Shown here: in pieces, positions 17,321 to 26,038 of the stretch
Layout: the number at the start of each line of letters is the position of its first letter
Numbering within the stretch: the first letter of the stretch is position 1
Assembly: GCA_963581435.1 (NCBI GenBank)
Contig: CAUZOL010000001.1
Span: 1-64,000, forward strand
Direction: 5' to 3'
From: JABISG01 sp963581435
GTDB taxonomy: Bacteria > Planctomycetota > Planctomycetia > Planctomycetales > Planctomycetaceae
DNA length: 64,000 bases
Position numbers and translations under genes: made by a program
The notes under the pieces: model-generated
Told to the model about the DNA's origin: nothing
What the model saw: only the letters and a program-made list of their open reading frames with translations
Databases searched by the model: none

Positions 17321-18079
17321 CTAGGGCAACAGCACCCGCCCGCCACTGGCAACCAGCGTTTGGCCGGTGGTGAAGCTTGATCGCTCCGACAGCAGAAACA
17401 GCACAGTCTGCGCGATCTCCTCAGGGCGGCCGATGCGAGGAATTGGTGTCGCATCCACAATCGTGTCGAGTGCTTCCTGCGCGACGCCCTCCAGAATCTC
17501 GGTCGCGATCAAACCGGGGGCAACCGCGTTCACGCGAATGTTATGCCCGGCGATTGCTTCGGCCAACGACTTCGTGAGAGCCACCACCCCCGCTTTGCTC
17601 ACTGCATAGGCAATCGACATCGGCCGCGCGCGCAAGGCCGAGATTGATGCCACATTCACAATGCGGCCGAACTGTTGGGCGATCATTCCGGACTTCACAG
17701 CCCACGTTGTGAAATAGGTTCCCGTCAAATTGATGTCCAGCGTTCGCTGCCATTGTTCCGGTGTCGTTTCCTCGTGTGACACGTAGTCGAAGATTCCGGC
17801 GTTGTTCACCAGCAGATCGATCGGCCCCAACTCTCCCTCAATGTCGGCCACCATGCGATCGACCTCTTTGGCCGAAGAGACATCGGCGCGGACAATCATC
17901 GCTCGCCGCCCAGTTGATTCGACGAGTTTCGCGGTCTTTTCGGCCGCCTGTTGGTTGCTGTGATAATTGACGGCAACATCGGCACCGGCGGCGGCAATGG
18001 CTTCACAGCAGGCGCGGCCGATGCCTCTTCCGCCACCTGTTACCAGCGCGATGCGCCCTTTCAAATCCGGGTCGCTCAT
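17321..18079 (-). CDS. Short-chain dehydrogenase/reductase (FabG-like)
   Basis: A 252-residue classical SDR. The cofactor site is ALVTGGGRGIGRA (TGxxxGxG), followed by LLVNNAGIFD (NNAG), the catalytic NVASIS serine and the YAVSK Tyr/Lys pair, and a C-terminal GQTLVASGG. Arg/Asn residues after strand 2 (NYHSN) suggest NADP(H) preference, which is weak evidence. It resembles 3-oxoacyl-ACP reductase, but it follows tdh and kbl on the same strand with a 54-base gap, so a role near threonine or small-ketone metabolism is possible. The substrate is not readable. Confidence 0.85.
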   Translation of the reverse strand: MSDPDLKGRIALVTGGGRGIGRACCEAIAAAGADVAVNYHSNQQAAEKTAKLVESTGRRAMIVRADVSSAKEVDRMVADIEGELGPIDLLVNNAGIFDYVSHEETTPEQWQRTLDINLTGTYFTTWAVKSGMIAQQFGRIVNVASISALRARPMSIAYAVSKAGVVALTKSLAEAIAGHNIRVNAVAPGLIATEILEGVAQEALDTIVDATPIPRIGRPEEIAQTVLFLLSERSSFTTGQTLVASGGRVLLP

Positions 18080-18100
18080 AGATCACTCACATTAAGAACT

Positions 18101-18129
18101 GATCCCGCAGGACGCGGCCTGCGGGCTTT
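18101..18129 (-). repeat. Intergenic hairpin, family A copy 4
   Basis: Read on the minus strand: AAAG, stem CCCGCAG with CTGCGGG (one more base pair is possible), loop GCCGCGTC, then A. The stem is again different but perfectly paired. It occupies most of the gap between kbl and the SDR gene. Confidence 0.8.
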
Positions 18130-18133
18130 GGGG

Positions 18134-19318
18134 TCATACGTTGAGTTCTGCTTTCACTTTTGCGAAGGCGTCGATTGCGAACTGCAGATCGCCTTCGCTG
18201 TGCGCGGCCGAAACCTGCACACGAATTCTCGCTTCGCCTTGCGGCACAACGGGGAACGAAAACCCAATGACGTACAGCCCCAGTTCTAACAACCGGGCTG
18301 CCATCTTCTGCGCGAGAACTGCATCACCCAACATAACCGGAATAATGGGGTGTTCGCCGGGCCGAAGATTGAAACCGCTGGTTGTCATGCCGGCGCGAAA
18401 GATTTCGGCGTTGCGGCGAAGCGTTGCCAGTAGTTCGCTCGATTCCGATAAAATCTCCAACGCACGAATTGACGTGGCAACAATTGCCGGCGAGACGGAA
18501 TTTGAGAACAAGTACGGCCGCGACCGTTGCCGCAGCATGTCGATAATTTCCTTCCACCCGCTGGTGTAACCACCGCTTGCGCCGCCGAGCGCCTTGCCCA
18601 GCGTACCGGTGATGATATCGACACGATCGATCACCCCGTGATGCTCCGGGGTTCCCCGTCCGCGCTCGCCGACCACACCGACGGCATGAGAATCGTCCAC
18701 CATCACCAACGCATCGTGCCGTTCCGCCAGATCGCAGATGTCGTTGAGCCGGGCGATGTAACCATCCATCGAGAAGACGCCGTCGGTGGCAATCATCTTG
18801 AAGCGTGTCGATTTCGCTTCAACGAGTTTTGCTTCCAGATCTTCCATGTCGCTGTTCTGGTAGCGGAAGCGGGCCGCTTTGCAGAGGCGAATGCCGTCGA
18901 TGATGCTGGCGTGATTGAGTTGATCACTGATCACCGCGTCCTCGGGGCCAAGCAGCGTCTCGAACAGTCCACCGTTGGCGTCAAAACAGGACGAGTACAA
19001 AATGGTGTCCTCGGTCCCCAGAAACTCGCTGATCTTCGCTTCGAGTTCCTTGTGAATCTCCTGTGTTCCACAAATGAACCGCACCGACGATAGCCCGTAT
19101 CCCCAGCGGTCGAGCGCAGCGTGCGCGGCTTTGACGATCTCCGGATGATCGGCCAGCCCAAGGTAATTGTTGGCGCACATGTTCAACACGCCACTGCCGT
19201 TGGCCACCTTAATGTGTGCCTCTTGCGGCGTGGTGATTATTCGCTCGTCCTTCGACAAACCGGCGCTGCGGATGGAGGCGAGTTCGGATTGGAGATGCTG
19301 TTGGAATGACGGATGCAT
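18134..19318 (-). CDS. kbl: 2-amino-3-ketobutyrate CoA ligase (glycine C-acetyltransferase)
   Basis: A 394-residue PLP enzyme of the alpha-oxoamine synthase family. It cleaves 2-amino-3-ketobutyrate with CoA to glycine and acetyl-CoA, completing threonine breakdown. Diagnostic segments are NMCANNYLGLADHPE, SVRFICGTQEIHKELE, ILYSSCFDANGGLFE, VMVDDSHAVGVVGERGRGTPEHHG and the PLP lysine segment ITGTLGKALGGASGG. Length equals the Escherichia coli enzyme within a few residues. It lies downstream of tdh on the same strand; the 204-base gap is almost filled by a palindromic element. Confidence 0.94.
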   Translation of the reverse strand: MHPSFQQHLQSELASIRSAGLSKDERIITTPQEAHIKVANGSGVLNMCANNYLGLADHPEIVKAAHAALDRWGYGLSSVRFICGTQEIHKELEAKISEFLGTEDTILYSSCFDANGGLFETLLGPEDAVISDQLNHASIIDGIRLCKAARFRYQNSDMEDLEAKLVEAKSTRFKMIATDGVFSMDGYIARLNDICDLAERHDALVMVDDSHAVGVVGERGRGTPEHHGVIDRVDIITGTLGKALGGASGGYTSGWKEIIDMLRQRSRPYLFSNSVSPAIVATSIRALEILSESSELLATLRRNAEIFRAGMTTSGFNLRPGEHPIIPVMLGDAVLAQKMAARLLELGLYVIGFSFPVVPQGEARIRVQVSAAHSEGDLQFAIDAFAKVKAELNV

Positions 19319-19350
19319 AGGATGCGGTTTCTGTTGTGAGGACTATCCTC

Positions 19351-19511
19351 GTTCCCAAGCTCCAGCTTGAGAACGCACTTTTTACATATTGCACAAGGGC
19401 ATCGAAGCTCTGCTTCGACTCGATCACGACGCTGCGACCATTCACGCTCTTCGCGCCATTGTGCGAAGCGGAGCTTCGCTGGGGTGGGTTCCCAAGCCGG
19501 AGCTTGGGAAC
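19351..19511. repeat. Intergenic inverted repeat, family E
   Basis: Two 24-base arms, 19351-19374 and 19488-19511, are inverted copies with two mismatches (core GTTCCCAAGCTCC). Each arm is also palindromic itself (CAAGCT...AGCTTG type). Two more hairpins lie inside: CGAAGC/GCTTCG at 19403-19417 and GCGAAGC/GCTTCGC at 19463-19479. The element fills the tdh-kbl spacer. This GTTCCCAAGC word is a familiar dispersed repeat in planctomycetes and some cyanobacteria. Confidence 0.78.
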
Positions 19512-19522
19512 CAGTATCATCG

Positions 19523-20566
19523 TCACGCAACATCGGCCCAATTCAAGATCACCTTGCCCGATTGGCCGGTTTGCATCACCTCAAACCCTTTCTCGAACTC
19601 TTCATAACCGAAGCGGTGCGTGATGACCGGGCTGATATCCAAACCGCTCTGCAGCATGACGGTCATTTTGTACCAGGTGTCATACATTTCTCGGCCATAA
19701 ATGCCTTTGATCGTCAGCATGTTGAAAATGACCGTGTTCCAGTCGATACCGATCGGCTCGGTGGGAATTCCAAGCATGGTGACTTTGCCGCCGTGGCACA
19801 TGTTGGCCAGCATGTCGCGGAATGCCTGCGGATTGCCCGACATCTCCAGCCCGACGTCGAAGCCTTCCTTCATGCCGAGTTTTTCTTGCACGTCGCCAAT
19901 GCTCTGCTCGCGGACATCGACCGCGAGCGTTGCCCCCATTTTTTTAGCCAGGTCGAGCCGATACGGGTTCACGTCGGTGACGACGACAAACCGCGCGCCG
20001 GCGTGGCGAACAACCGCAGCCGCCATGATACCGATCGGGCCGGCACCGGTAATCAGCACGTCTTCCCCCAACACGGGGAACGACAAGGCCGTATGCACGG
20101 CGTTACCAAAGGGATCGAAAATCGACTGCACATCCGCGTCGATCACGTTTTCGTGATACCAGACATTGGTCTTGGGCAACGAGAGATATTCGGCAAACGC
20201 ACCGGGCCGATTCACACCAATGCCCTTGGTGTCGGCACACAAGTGACGACGCCCGGCCAGACAGTTGCGGCAATGTCCGCAGACGACGTGTCCTTCGCCG
20301 CTGACAATGTCGCCCGGCTTGAAATCCCGGACGTTGTCGCCGATTTCACAGATCGTGCCGACGAATTCGTGACCGACGGCCATGGGAACGGGAATTGTCT
20401 TCTGCGCCCAATCGTCCCAGTTGTAGATGTGCAGATCGGTGCCACAGATTCCGGTGCGGTCGATGCGGATGAGAACATCGTCGATGCCGTATTGTGGAAT
20501 CGGCAGTTCTTCCAGCCACAAACCGGGTTCGCGTTTGTTCTTGACGAGAGCTTTCATTGTTTCCAT
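19523..20566 (-). CDS. tdh: L-threonine 3-dehydrogenase
   Basis: A 347-residue zinc-dependent medium-chain dehydrogenase that oxidises L-threonine to 2-amino-3-ketobutyrate with NAD. Evidence: MKALVKNKREPGL opening, RTGICGTDLHIYNWDDW (catalytic zinc Cys), VGHEFVGTICEIG, the structural-zinc cluster CGHCRNCLAGRRHLC, and GAGPIGIMAAAVV for NAD. ATG 20566 (METMKAL) is chosen over 20617 because AGGGA sits about 9 bases upstream and the E. coli protein starts at the same MKAL. Its product feeds kbl, next downstream. Confidence 0.94.
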   Translation of the reverse strand: METMKALVKNKREPGLWLEELPIPQYGIDDVLIRIDRTGICGTDLHIYNWDDWAQKTIPVPMAVGHEFVGTICEIGDNVRDFKPGDIVSGEGHVVCGHCRNCLAGRRHLCADTKGIGVNRPGAFAEYLSLPKTNVWYHENVIDADVQSIFDPFGNAVHTALSFPVLGEDVLITGAGPIGIMAAAVVRHAGARFVVVTDVNPYRLDLAKKMGATLAVDVREQSIGDVQEKLGMKEGFDVGLEMSGNPQAFRDMLANMCHGGKVTMLGIPTEPIGIDWNTVIFNMLTIKGIYGREMYDTWYKMTVMLQSGLDISPVITHRFGYEEFEKGFEVMQTGQSGKVILNWADVA

Positions 20567-20716
20567 AACGGAGAATCCCTGTGGGAATAATTTGTGGCGT
20601 TCGTTGATGAGTGCCATTGGTCAATATCTGATGCTGACTTTCGGAACCTCGTAGCGGGGTCAGCCTGTTGACAGTGCGGGTATTATAGGCGGCAAGTCTC
20701 TGCACGTGGATCGACT

Positions 20717-21820
20717 GTGGGGACAATTCGCGCGAATCTGTCAGGAAAACCCAACGGCGTGTCAGTGAACGACTTTCAGAAAAACGAACCGCTTGCTTCG
20801 GCAGCCCACGACGGCGAGACGATCACGTTCTTTCCCACCTACGGCTGCCGCAATCCTCAAGGGGGCGGTTGGAAAGTGACCGTGCATGGTTGGGTTTATC
20901 GGCCGAAGGAAAATTCGCTGAGACGCGCAGCGGTGTTGAGCCTGCTGCGACGCGCGGCCCGGATCGATCGCGACACGATGGCCAGCGTCACATTGAAGGG
21001 CCGTTTGCGACCGTTTCTGTTCGACAACAAACGCGGCCGCCGTTTTTCGGTTGAATTGGGCCAGGTGATTCACGATCTACCGGCCTCAAATCCGAATGGA
21101 CACTTTCACGTAACCCTCGATATTGCGGATAACAGTCTGCCATCACCTGCAACAGCATCTCCCGATGAGTCGCTTCCATTTTCGGTGTTCAGCCAGGGCG
21201 CGAGCGAACGCACACCCGCAGGCGAAGTGCGGTTGATTGGTGAAGAGGGCGTGTCGATCGTTTCCGACATCGACGACACGATCAAGATCTCCGAGGTCAC
21301 CAACCGCAGAGAATTGTTCGCAAACACATTCGTCCGGGATTTTCGAGCCGCACCGAAGATGGCCGATGCGTATCGCCATTGGGCGAGCGCGGGCGCATCG
21401 TTTCACTATGTTTCGGCCAGCCCGTGGCAGCTGTTCGATCCACTATCGGCGTTGTTGGCCGACCAGCGTTTTGCGGCCGGGAGCGTTCATCTGCGTAATT
21501 TCCGAGTCAAAGACCGTTCACTCATCGACTTTTTGACCGACACAGATGTCGCGAAACGAAAAGTCGCCGAGAAACTACTACACGACTTCCCCCGTCGCCA
21601 ATTCGTGTTGGTGGGCGATTCCGGCGAACGCGATCCGGAAATGTACGCGGGCCTGGCACGAGATTACTCCGCGCAGGTTCGCCACATTTACATCCGTAAC
21701 GTGACCGGCGAACAACGCGACTGCGATCGATTCCGGATCGCTTTTGATGGCGTGCCGGAAAATAAATGGACGTTGTTTGATTCAGAGACCGGCCTCGACG
21801 CCGACGCGATCGGCCTGTGA
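20717..21820 (+). CDS. DUF2183 / APP1-type phosphatidate phosphatase-like protein
   Basis: A 367-residue protein from GTG 20717 (GTG 20759 and others are possible). The N-terminal half has TITFFPTYGCRNPQGGGWKVTVHGWVY, a beta-rich domain seen in this family. The C-terminal half is HAD-like: VSIVSDIDDTIKISEV (DxDxT catalytic motif), FHYVSASPWQLFDPL, LTDTDVAKRKV and FVLVGDSGERDPEMYA. It resembles the catalytic domain of yeast App1, a Mg-dependent phosphatidate phosphatase. In bacteria the substrate is not established. There is no signal peptide. It is divergent from tdh. Confidence 0.84.
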   Translation: MGTIRANLSGKPNGVSVNDFQKNEPLASAAHDGETITFFPTYGCRNPQGGGWKVTVHGWVYRPKENSLRRAAVLSLLRRAARIDRDTMASVTLKGRLRPFLFDNKRGRRFSVELGQVIHDLPASNPNGHFHVTLDIADNSLPSPATASPDESLPFSVFSQGASERTPAGEVRLIGEEGVSIVSDIDDTIKISEVTNRRELFANTFVRDFRAAPKMADAYRHWASAGASFHYVSASPWQLFDPLSALLADQRFAAGSVHLRNFRVKDRSLIDFLTDTDVAKRKVAEKLLHDFPRRQFVLVGDSGERDPEMYAGLARDYSAQVRHIYIRNVTGEQRDCDRFRIAFDGVPENKWTLFDSETGLDADAIGL

Positions 21821-21974
21821 TTGTCGCCGTTCTGCAACGACAGGTTGGCAATTTCACATTGACGGATTCTGAGATTCCATTCCCTCGCATCGCGGCGTCG
21901 GTTATTCTCGCCGTTGGGACATGAACTTCACGGCTGATTTGACAACTTCGATTCTCACCGGATAGGCAGAACGC

Positions 21975-23582
21975 ATGATCGGCAACAGGATGCGGCCCGT
22001 TGTGGCTGGGATGAACGGTGCGGTCGCCTCGGCGCATCCGCTGGCGAGTCAGGTGGGGTTGGATGTTTTGCGTGGCGGCGGAAACGCCGTCGATGCAATT
22101 GTCGCGACGGCTGCCGCCCTGAATGTTGTTGAACCCTACATGAGCGGCGTCGGCGGCGTTGGCTTTCTGCTGCTGCATCTGGCAGATGGCGAAACGAAGG
22201 TGCTGAATTTCAGCGGCAACACGCCGGCCGCTGCCACGCCGGATCGCTTCACTCCGGAGACCCAAGATCGAGGTCCCTCATCGTGTCTCATTCCGGGCAA
22301 TGTGGCGGGTTGGTTGGAAGCGTTGGAGAAACACGGTACGAAATCGGCCGACGACGTATTTGCGCCGGCCATCGCGATGGCAGAGGACGGGTTTCCGCTG
22401 CATCCGCTGAACGCACGAATGATCGAGGCCGCCCTGCCCCGCTTGAACGAACCGGGCCAGAAAGTTTACGGCAGCGTGTCACCGCAAATCGGTGCCATCT
22501 TGCGGCAGCCCGATCTGGCGAAGTCGTTGCGTGCGATTGCACGAAACGGAGCTGACTATTTCTACCGTGGTCCGCTGGCGCTGACAATCGCCGACTACAT
22601 CCAGTCACAAGGAGGCCTGCTATCGCGCGACGATTTGGCGGGATACGAACCGACCTGGGAGGAACCTGTCGGCATCAATTACCGTGGCGTCGATATCAAG
22701 ACGTGTCCGCCGAATTGCGAAGGTTTTCAGATACTGCAAACTTTGAAGTTGATCGAAGCGACCGATCTGAAATCACTCGGACATAATTCGCTCGACTATA
22801 TCCAACTGCTCAGCGAAGCGATGAAACTGGCAACGGCCGACCGTATCGAGTGGTGCGGTGATCCGAATTTCATCGACATCCCTTTGGAGCGGTTGCTGTC
22901 GGAAGAATATATCGCCGCACGACGCGGAGCGATCAATAAAGAGGCCGCATCGCGAAGCGAAGGCGAGCGCTGGCGCGGCCCGCGAAGCCAGGAGATTGTT
23001 TCACCGGGCAAGATTGACGGTTTGACGACACACCTGTCGGCCGTTGATGGCCAGGGGAATGTCGCAAGCATTACGCAGTCGCTGGGGAACGGTTTTGGTT
23101 CGGGCGTTGTTGTCCCCGAGACCGGCATCACGTTGAATAATTTTGTGTTCTGGACCGAGATCGATCCTGCGTGTCCCACTCCCAACCTGATCGAGCCGGG
23201 CAAACGTTGGTCGTGCTGCATGTCGCCGGTGCAGGTCTTCCGCGACGGAAAGTTCTGGTTTTCGATCGCGACGCCCGGCAGCTACGGTATTCTGCAGACA
23301 ACGGTGCAGATGCTGCTCAATGTCGTTGAGTTCGGTGCCGATCCACAAATGGCGATCGAGGCGCCACGATTTCGACTTTACGAAGACACGAAAATGCAGA
23401 TCGAAGACCGTGTTGCCATTGCTGTGCGCGACGACTTGACTGCCCGTGGACACGAACTCGAACTGCTGGGCGACTTTTCGATGATGGTGGGGGGCGGACA
23501 ATCGGTGATGATCGACCCGCAGTCGAACGCACGCCTCGCCGGTGCCGATCCGCGACGCGACGGTTATGCGGTCGCTTACTAG
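21975..23582 (+). CDS. ggt: Gamma-glutamyltransferase-like Ntn hydrolase
   Basis: A 535-residue Ntn-hydrolase that would cleave itself before the nucleophile Thr at GLTTHLSAVD. Other family marks are GMNGAVASAHPLAS, GGNAVDAIVATAAALNVVEP, SGVGGVGFLL, the small-subunit TQSLGNGFGSGVVVPETGITLNN (with Phe-Gly-Ser in place of the usual oxyanion Ser-Ser neighbourhood) and GRxxP-like RWSCCMSPVQVF. GGTs transfer or hydrolyse gamma-glutamyl groups of glutathione-like peptides; related acylases act on other amides. There is no signal peptide, so this copy seems cytoplasmic, unlike periplasmic Ggt. ATG 21975 follows an AGGCAGAACGC spacer. Exact substrate is uncertain. Confidence 0.85.
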   Translation: MIGNRMRPVVAGMNGAVASAHPLASQVGLDVLRGGGNAVDAIVATAAALNVVEPYMSGVGGVGFLLLHLADGETKVLNFSGNTPAAATPDRFTPETQDRGPSSCLIPGNVAGWLEALEKHGTKSADDVFAPAIAMAEDGFPLHPLNARMIEAALPRLNEPGQKVYGSVSPQIGAILRQPDLAKSLRAIARNGADYFYRGPLALTIADYIQSQGGLLSRDDLAGYEPTWEEPVGINYRGVDIKTCPPNCEGFQILQTLKLIEATDLKSLGHNSLDYIQLLSEAMKLATADRIEWCGDPNFIDIPLERLLSEEYIAARRGAINKEAASRSEGERWRGPRSQEIVSPGKIDGLTTHLSAVDGQGNVASITQSLGNGFGSGVVVPETGITLNNFVFWTEIDPACPTPNLIEPGKRWSCCMSPVQVFRDGKFWFSIATPGSYGILQTTVQMLLNVVEFGADPQMAIEAPRFRLYEDTKMQIEDRVAIAVRDDLTARGHELELLGDFSMMVGGGQSVMIDPQSNARLAGADPRRDGYAVAY

Positions 23583-23589
23583 GCAGCCG

Positions 23590-23988
23590 CTATTGCGGTG
23601 CGATCAGGTCGTAACGCTTTGAAACGCGATTGCCGATTGGCGCTGAGCGAACTGAAACCCTTTGACCATCGGCGAGAGCTCGTCGACATTCCGGGCCGCA
23701 GGGTTGGGGAAAGACGACTTTGCCGGAGGGCGCGGTTGAGTTCTCGGCAGTCGGAGCAATTGGCTGCAGAGTTGCACCACTCAGTTCGCCAACTGTGTAT
23801 TCGGCAACCGGCGCTTTCATCGAGAGATGTTCTTTGTAGGTGCTGCTGAAGCCGACGGGCTGTTTGTACATCGGCACGAGAAACATCGACAACGAGTGAC
23901 CATGCGCAGAGACACCACTGCGACATCCGGCCGAGATGCCGACAGCCGCGAAGAGCAGCACCACGAGGAGTTTTCTGCGGAGTCTCAC
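23590..23988 (-). CDS. Small lipoprotein of unknown function
   Basis: A 132-residue protein starting at GTG 23988, with GGATAAA about 9 bases upstream. A signal sequence (MRLRRKLLVVLLFAAVGISA) runs into the lipobox ISAGC, so the Cys near residue 22 should be lipidated. The rest is low in hydrophobics and Pro-rich in the middle (LQPIAPTAENSTAPSGK), with two Cys in QPCGPECRR. No domain recognised. It is convergent with the ggt gene (8-base gap). Confidence 0.66.
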   Translation of the reverse strand: MRLRRKLLVVLLFAAVGISAGCRSGVSAHGHSLSMFLVPMYKQPVGFSSTYKEHLSMKAPVAEYTVGELSGATLQPIAPTAENSTAPSGKVVFPQPCGPECRRALADGQRVSVRSAPIGNRVSKRYDLIAPQ

Positions 23989-24128
23989 AGCGATTTATCC
24001 AAACATAGTGGCGACGGATCAATCCGGGCAACTGGATATGTCCGATGCCTACGAATCGTTTCTCACCTTGTTTCAGTATCGGCAATTGCGGCCGGGCTGC
24101 TGACTTCGCACAGGGCACTGTGCGTGTG

Positions 24129-24169
24129 AAAAAAGAAAAGCCCGGCGTGCCGTTGGGCAGCCGAGCTTT
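24129..24169 (-). terminator. Intrinsic terminator of the superoxide dismutase gene
   Basis: On the minus strand, AAAGCTCGGC pairs with GCCGGGCTTT around a short loop (24137-24169), followed by a run of mostly T (24129-24136). It lies 35 bases after the superoxide dismutase stop, so it should end that transcript. Confidence 0.85.
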
Positions 24170-24203
24170 CAGATTGCTTAACACTGTGCGGATTAGGTAG
24201 ACC

Positions 24204-24815
24204 CTACGCCTTCGCAGCGGCGAATCGGCGAGCGACCTCGTCCCAATCGACGACGTTCCAAAATGCCGAAACGTAATCGGGACGGCGGTTCTGGTAATTC
24301 AGATAGTAAGCGTGTTCCCAAACATCGAGGCCGAGAATCGGTGTGCGGCCTTCAGAGAGGGGCGTATCCTGATTGGCGGTGCTTTCGACGACGAGATTTC
24401 CGCCATCGCACGACAGCCAGGCCCAGCCGCTTCCAAATCGTGTGGCAGCGGCCGCCGCAAATTTCGCTTTGAAATCGGCAAAGCTGCCGCAGGCTGCGTT
24501 GATTGCGTCGGCGAGTTCACCGCTCGGCTCTCCGCCACCATCGGGACTCATCACAGTCCAGAACAGTGAGTGGTTTGCATGTCCACCGCCATTATTGCGA
24601 ATGGCACCGCGAATGCCTTCGGGGACAGCCGCCAGATCGCTGACGAGATCTTCAATCGACTTTCCAGCCAGATCGTCATGCCCTTCCAGCGCAGCATTTG
24701 CCTTGCCGATGTAGGCCTGATGATGTTTCGAGTGGTGGATTTCCATCGTGCGAGCGTCGATGTGCGGTTCCAGCGCATCGTAGCCGTAGGGCAGTTCTGG
24801 TAATGAATAGGCCAT
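24204..24815 (-). CDS. sodA: Superoxide dismutase [Mn/Fe]
   Basis: A 203-residue Fe/Mn superoxide dismutase. All metal ligands are visible: His in EIHHSKHHQAY, His in NHSLFW, and Asp and His in LGLDVWEHAYYLNYQNRRPDY. GGGHANHSLFW with three Gly is usual in Mn-type enzymes, but metal use cannot be settled by eye. No signal peptide, so it acts in the cytoplasm. ATG 24815 has GAGGAGA 8 bases upstream. The gene is monocistronic, with its own terminator. Confidence 0.95.
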   Translation of the reverse strand: MAYSLPELPYGYDALEPHIDARTMEIHHSKHHQAYIGKANAALEGHDDLAGKSIEDLVSDLAAVPEGIRGAIRNNGGGHANHSLFWTVMSPDGGGEPSGELADAINAACGSFADFKAKFAAAAATRFGSGWAWLSCDGGNLVVESTANQDTPLSEGRTPILGLDVWEHAYYLNYQNRRPDYVSAFWNVVDWDEVARRFAAAKA

Positions 24816-25183
24816 GATTGTCTCTCCTCAGAGCGAACGTCGTCTTGAATTTCGGCTTCCGGCGGCTGGCGAATGATTCCACCCCGCGTCACATCGGCCA
24901 TTGTAGATTGTCATCTGTTGCCGACAACCTATGGAGCGGTCTTTTTCTGACGTTCGCTGGGGCTTTCCTCCCTGCGGTCACCCCAGCCCGTTCCATTCAC
25001 GCGATCTCAGGAGCTGCGCGGGCCGGTTGACTTGGATTGTGCGGCATCTAAAATGGATGTCAAACAGCTCGCGCGCCGACAAAACTCCGCGTGTGGAGTG
25101 AAACCACGGCCTCTGCCCAAGCAGGTTTGGACACATCGGCCTAAAATCTGTCGTTCGCCTGCCTCAACGAAAGCCCATAGCCG
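24816..25183. other. Divergent intergenic region, sod / GT2
   Basis: 368 bases between the divergent superoxide dismutase and GT2 genes. It holds the sod ribosome site and presumably both promoters. Short open frames crossing it lack ribosome sites and family resemblance. Nothing else recognised. Confidence 0.4.
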
Positions 25184-25921
25184 ATGCCTGCACGCCGAAC
25201 ACTCGTCGCATTGCCGGTCTTCAACGAAGAGTCGCACATTCTGGCGGTACTCGATGAGGTGCGAAAATATGGCGACGACATTCTCGTCGTCGATGATGGA
25301 TCTTCCGACCGGACGCCAGAAGTCCTTTCGACGCAGACCGATGTGAGAATCATCACGCATGAAAAGAACCTGGGGTACGGTGCCGCGCTGCGAACTGCGT
25401 TTGAGTATTCCGTCGAAGAAGAGTTCGACGTGTTAGTGACAATCGATTGTGACGGTCAACACGAGCCGCGGTTGATACCGGAACTGGCCGAAGCCGTCTA
25501 TCCGGCCGGTCAACCGGCCATCGATATCGTCTCCGGCAGTCGCTATCTCCAGACATTCGAAGGCAACAGCGCGCCGCCGGAAGAGCGGCGAAAGATTAAC
25601 ATGCAGATCACGCAGGTCATCAACGAGCGGTTGGGGCTTGAGCTGACCGATTCGTTCTGCGGTTTTAAGGCATACCGGGTTGCCGCGCTGCCGCAGTTCG
25701 AGATTACCGAACTGGGCTACGCCATGCCGCTGCAATTGTGGGCTCAGGCTGTGGCGGCACGAATGCGAATTGTCGAGTTCCCGGTGCCGTTGGTTTATCT
25801 CGAAGAGGAGCGATCGTTTGGCGGCTCGCTCGACGACTCCCGTCGTCGTATGGCATACTATGGTGAAGTGCTGGATCGCGAGATGACCGCATTGTCGTTG
25901 CCTTGTTCCGCCGGTTCTTAA
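25184..25921 (+). CDS. GT2 glycosyltransferase (DPM1/DPG-synthase-like)
   Basis: A 245-residue GT-A enzyme with the catalytic domain only. TLVALPVFNEESHI is the nucleotide site, ILVVDDGSSDRT the second strand, GYGAALRTAFEY follows, and TIDCDGQHEP is the metal-binding DxD. SGSRYL and DSFCGFKAYRVAAL are typical of dolichyl-phosphate mannose or glucose synthases. No membrane anchor is attached, so a polyprenol-phosphate or soluble acceptor is equally possible. It stands alone; a family C palindrome follows its stop. Confidence 0.84.
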   Translation: MPARRTLVALPVFNEESHILAVLDEVRKYGDDILVVDDGSSDRTPEVLSTQTDVRIITHEKNLGYGAALRTAFEYSVEEEFDVLVTIDCDGQHEPRLIPELAEAVYPAGQPAIDIVSGSRYLQTFEGNSAPPEERRKINMQITQVINERLGLELTDSFCGFKAYRVAALPQFEITELGYAMPLQLWAQAVAARMRIVEFPVPLVYLEEERSFGGSLDDSRRRMAYYGEVLDREMTALSLPCSAGS

Positions 25922-25956
25922 TTTGCTCCTTTTTCATCGGACTCCCTGTTGAGCGT

Positions 25957-26014
25957 ACCATTGGCATCTCGCCAGTCCCCACCGCGATGCACTGGCGACA
26001 CGCCAGTGGCACCC
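25957..26014. repeat. Intergenic palindrome, family C copy 1
   Basis: Two halves, each a near palindrome (TTGGCATCTCGCCAG and CACTGGCGACACGCCAGTG), face each other around the loop CCCACCGCGATG. The copy at 32371 carries the same halves and the same loop in the opposite direction. It lies between the GT2 gene and the start of the next gene. Confidence 0.78.
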
Positions 26015-26038
26015 TTTGCATTCTCCATTTGAGCTTTT

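Noticed and set aside
19367..20590. 407-codon plus-strand open frame
   Set aside because: Antisense to tdh and partly made of the palindromic repeat; no ribosome site and no family resemblance.
21522..22265. 247-codon minus-strand open frame
   Set aside because: Very Arg/Ser-rich translation across two real plus-strand genes; a shadow frame.
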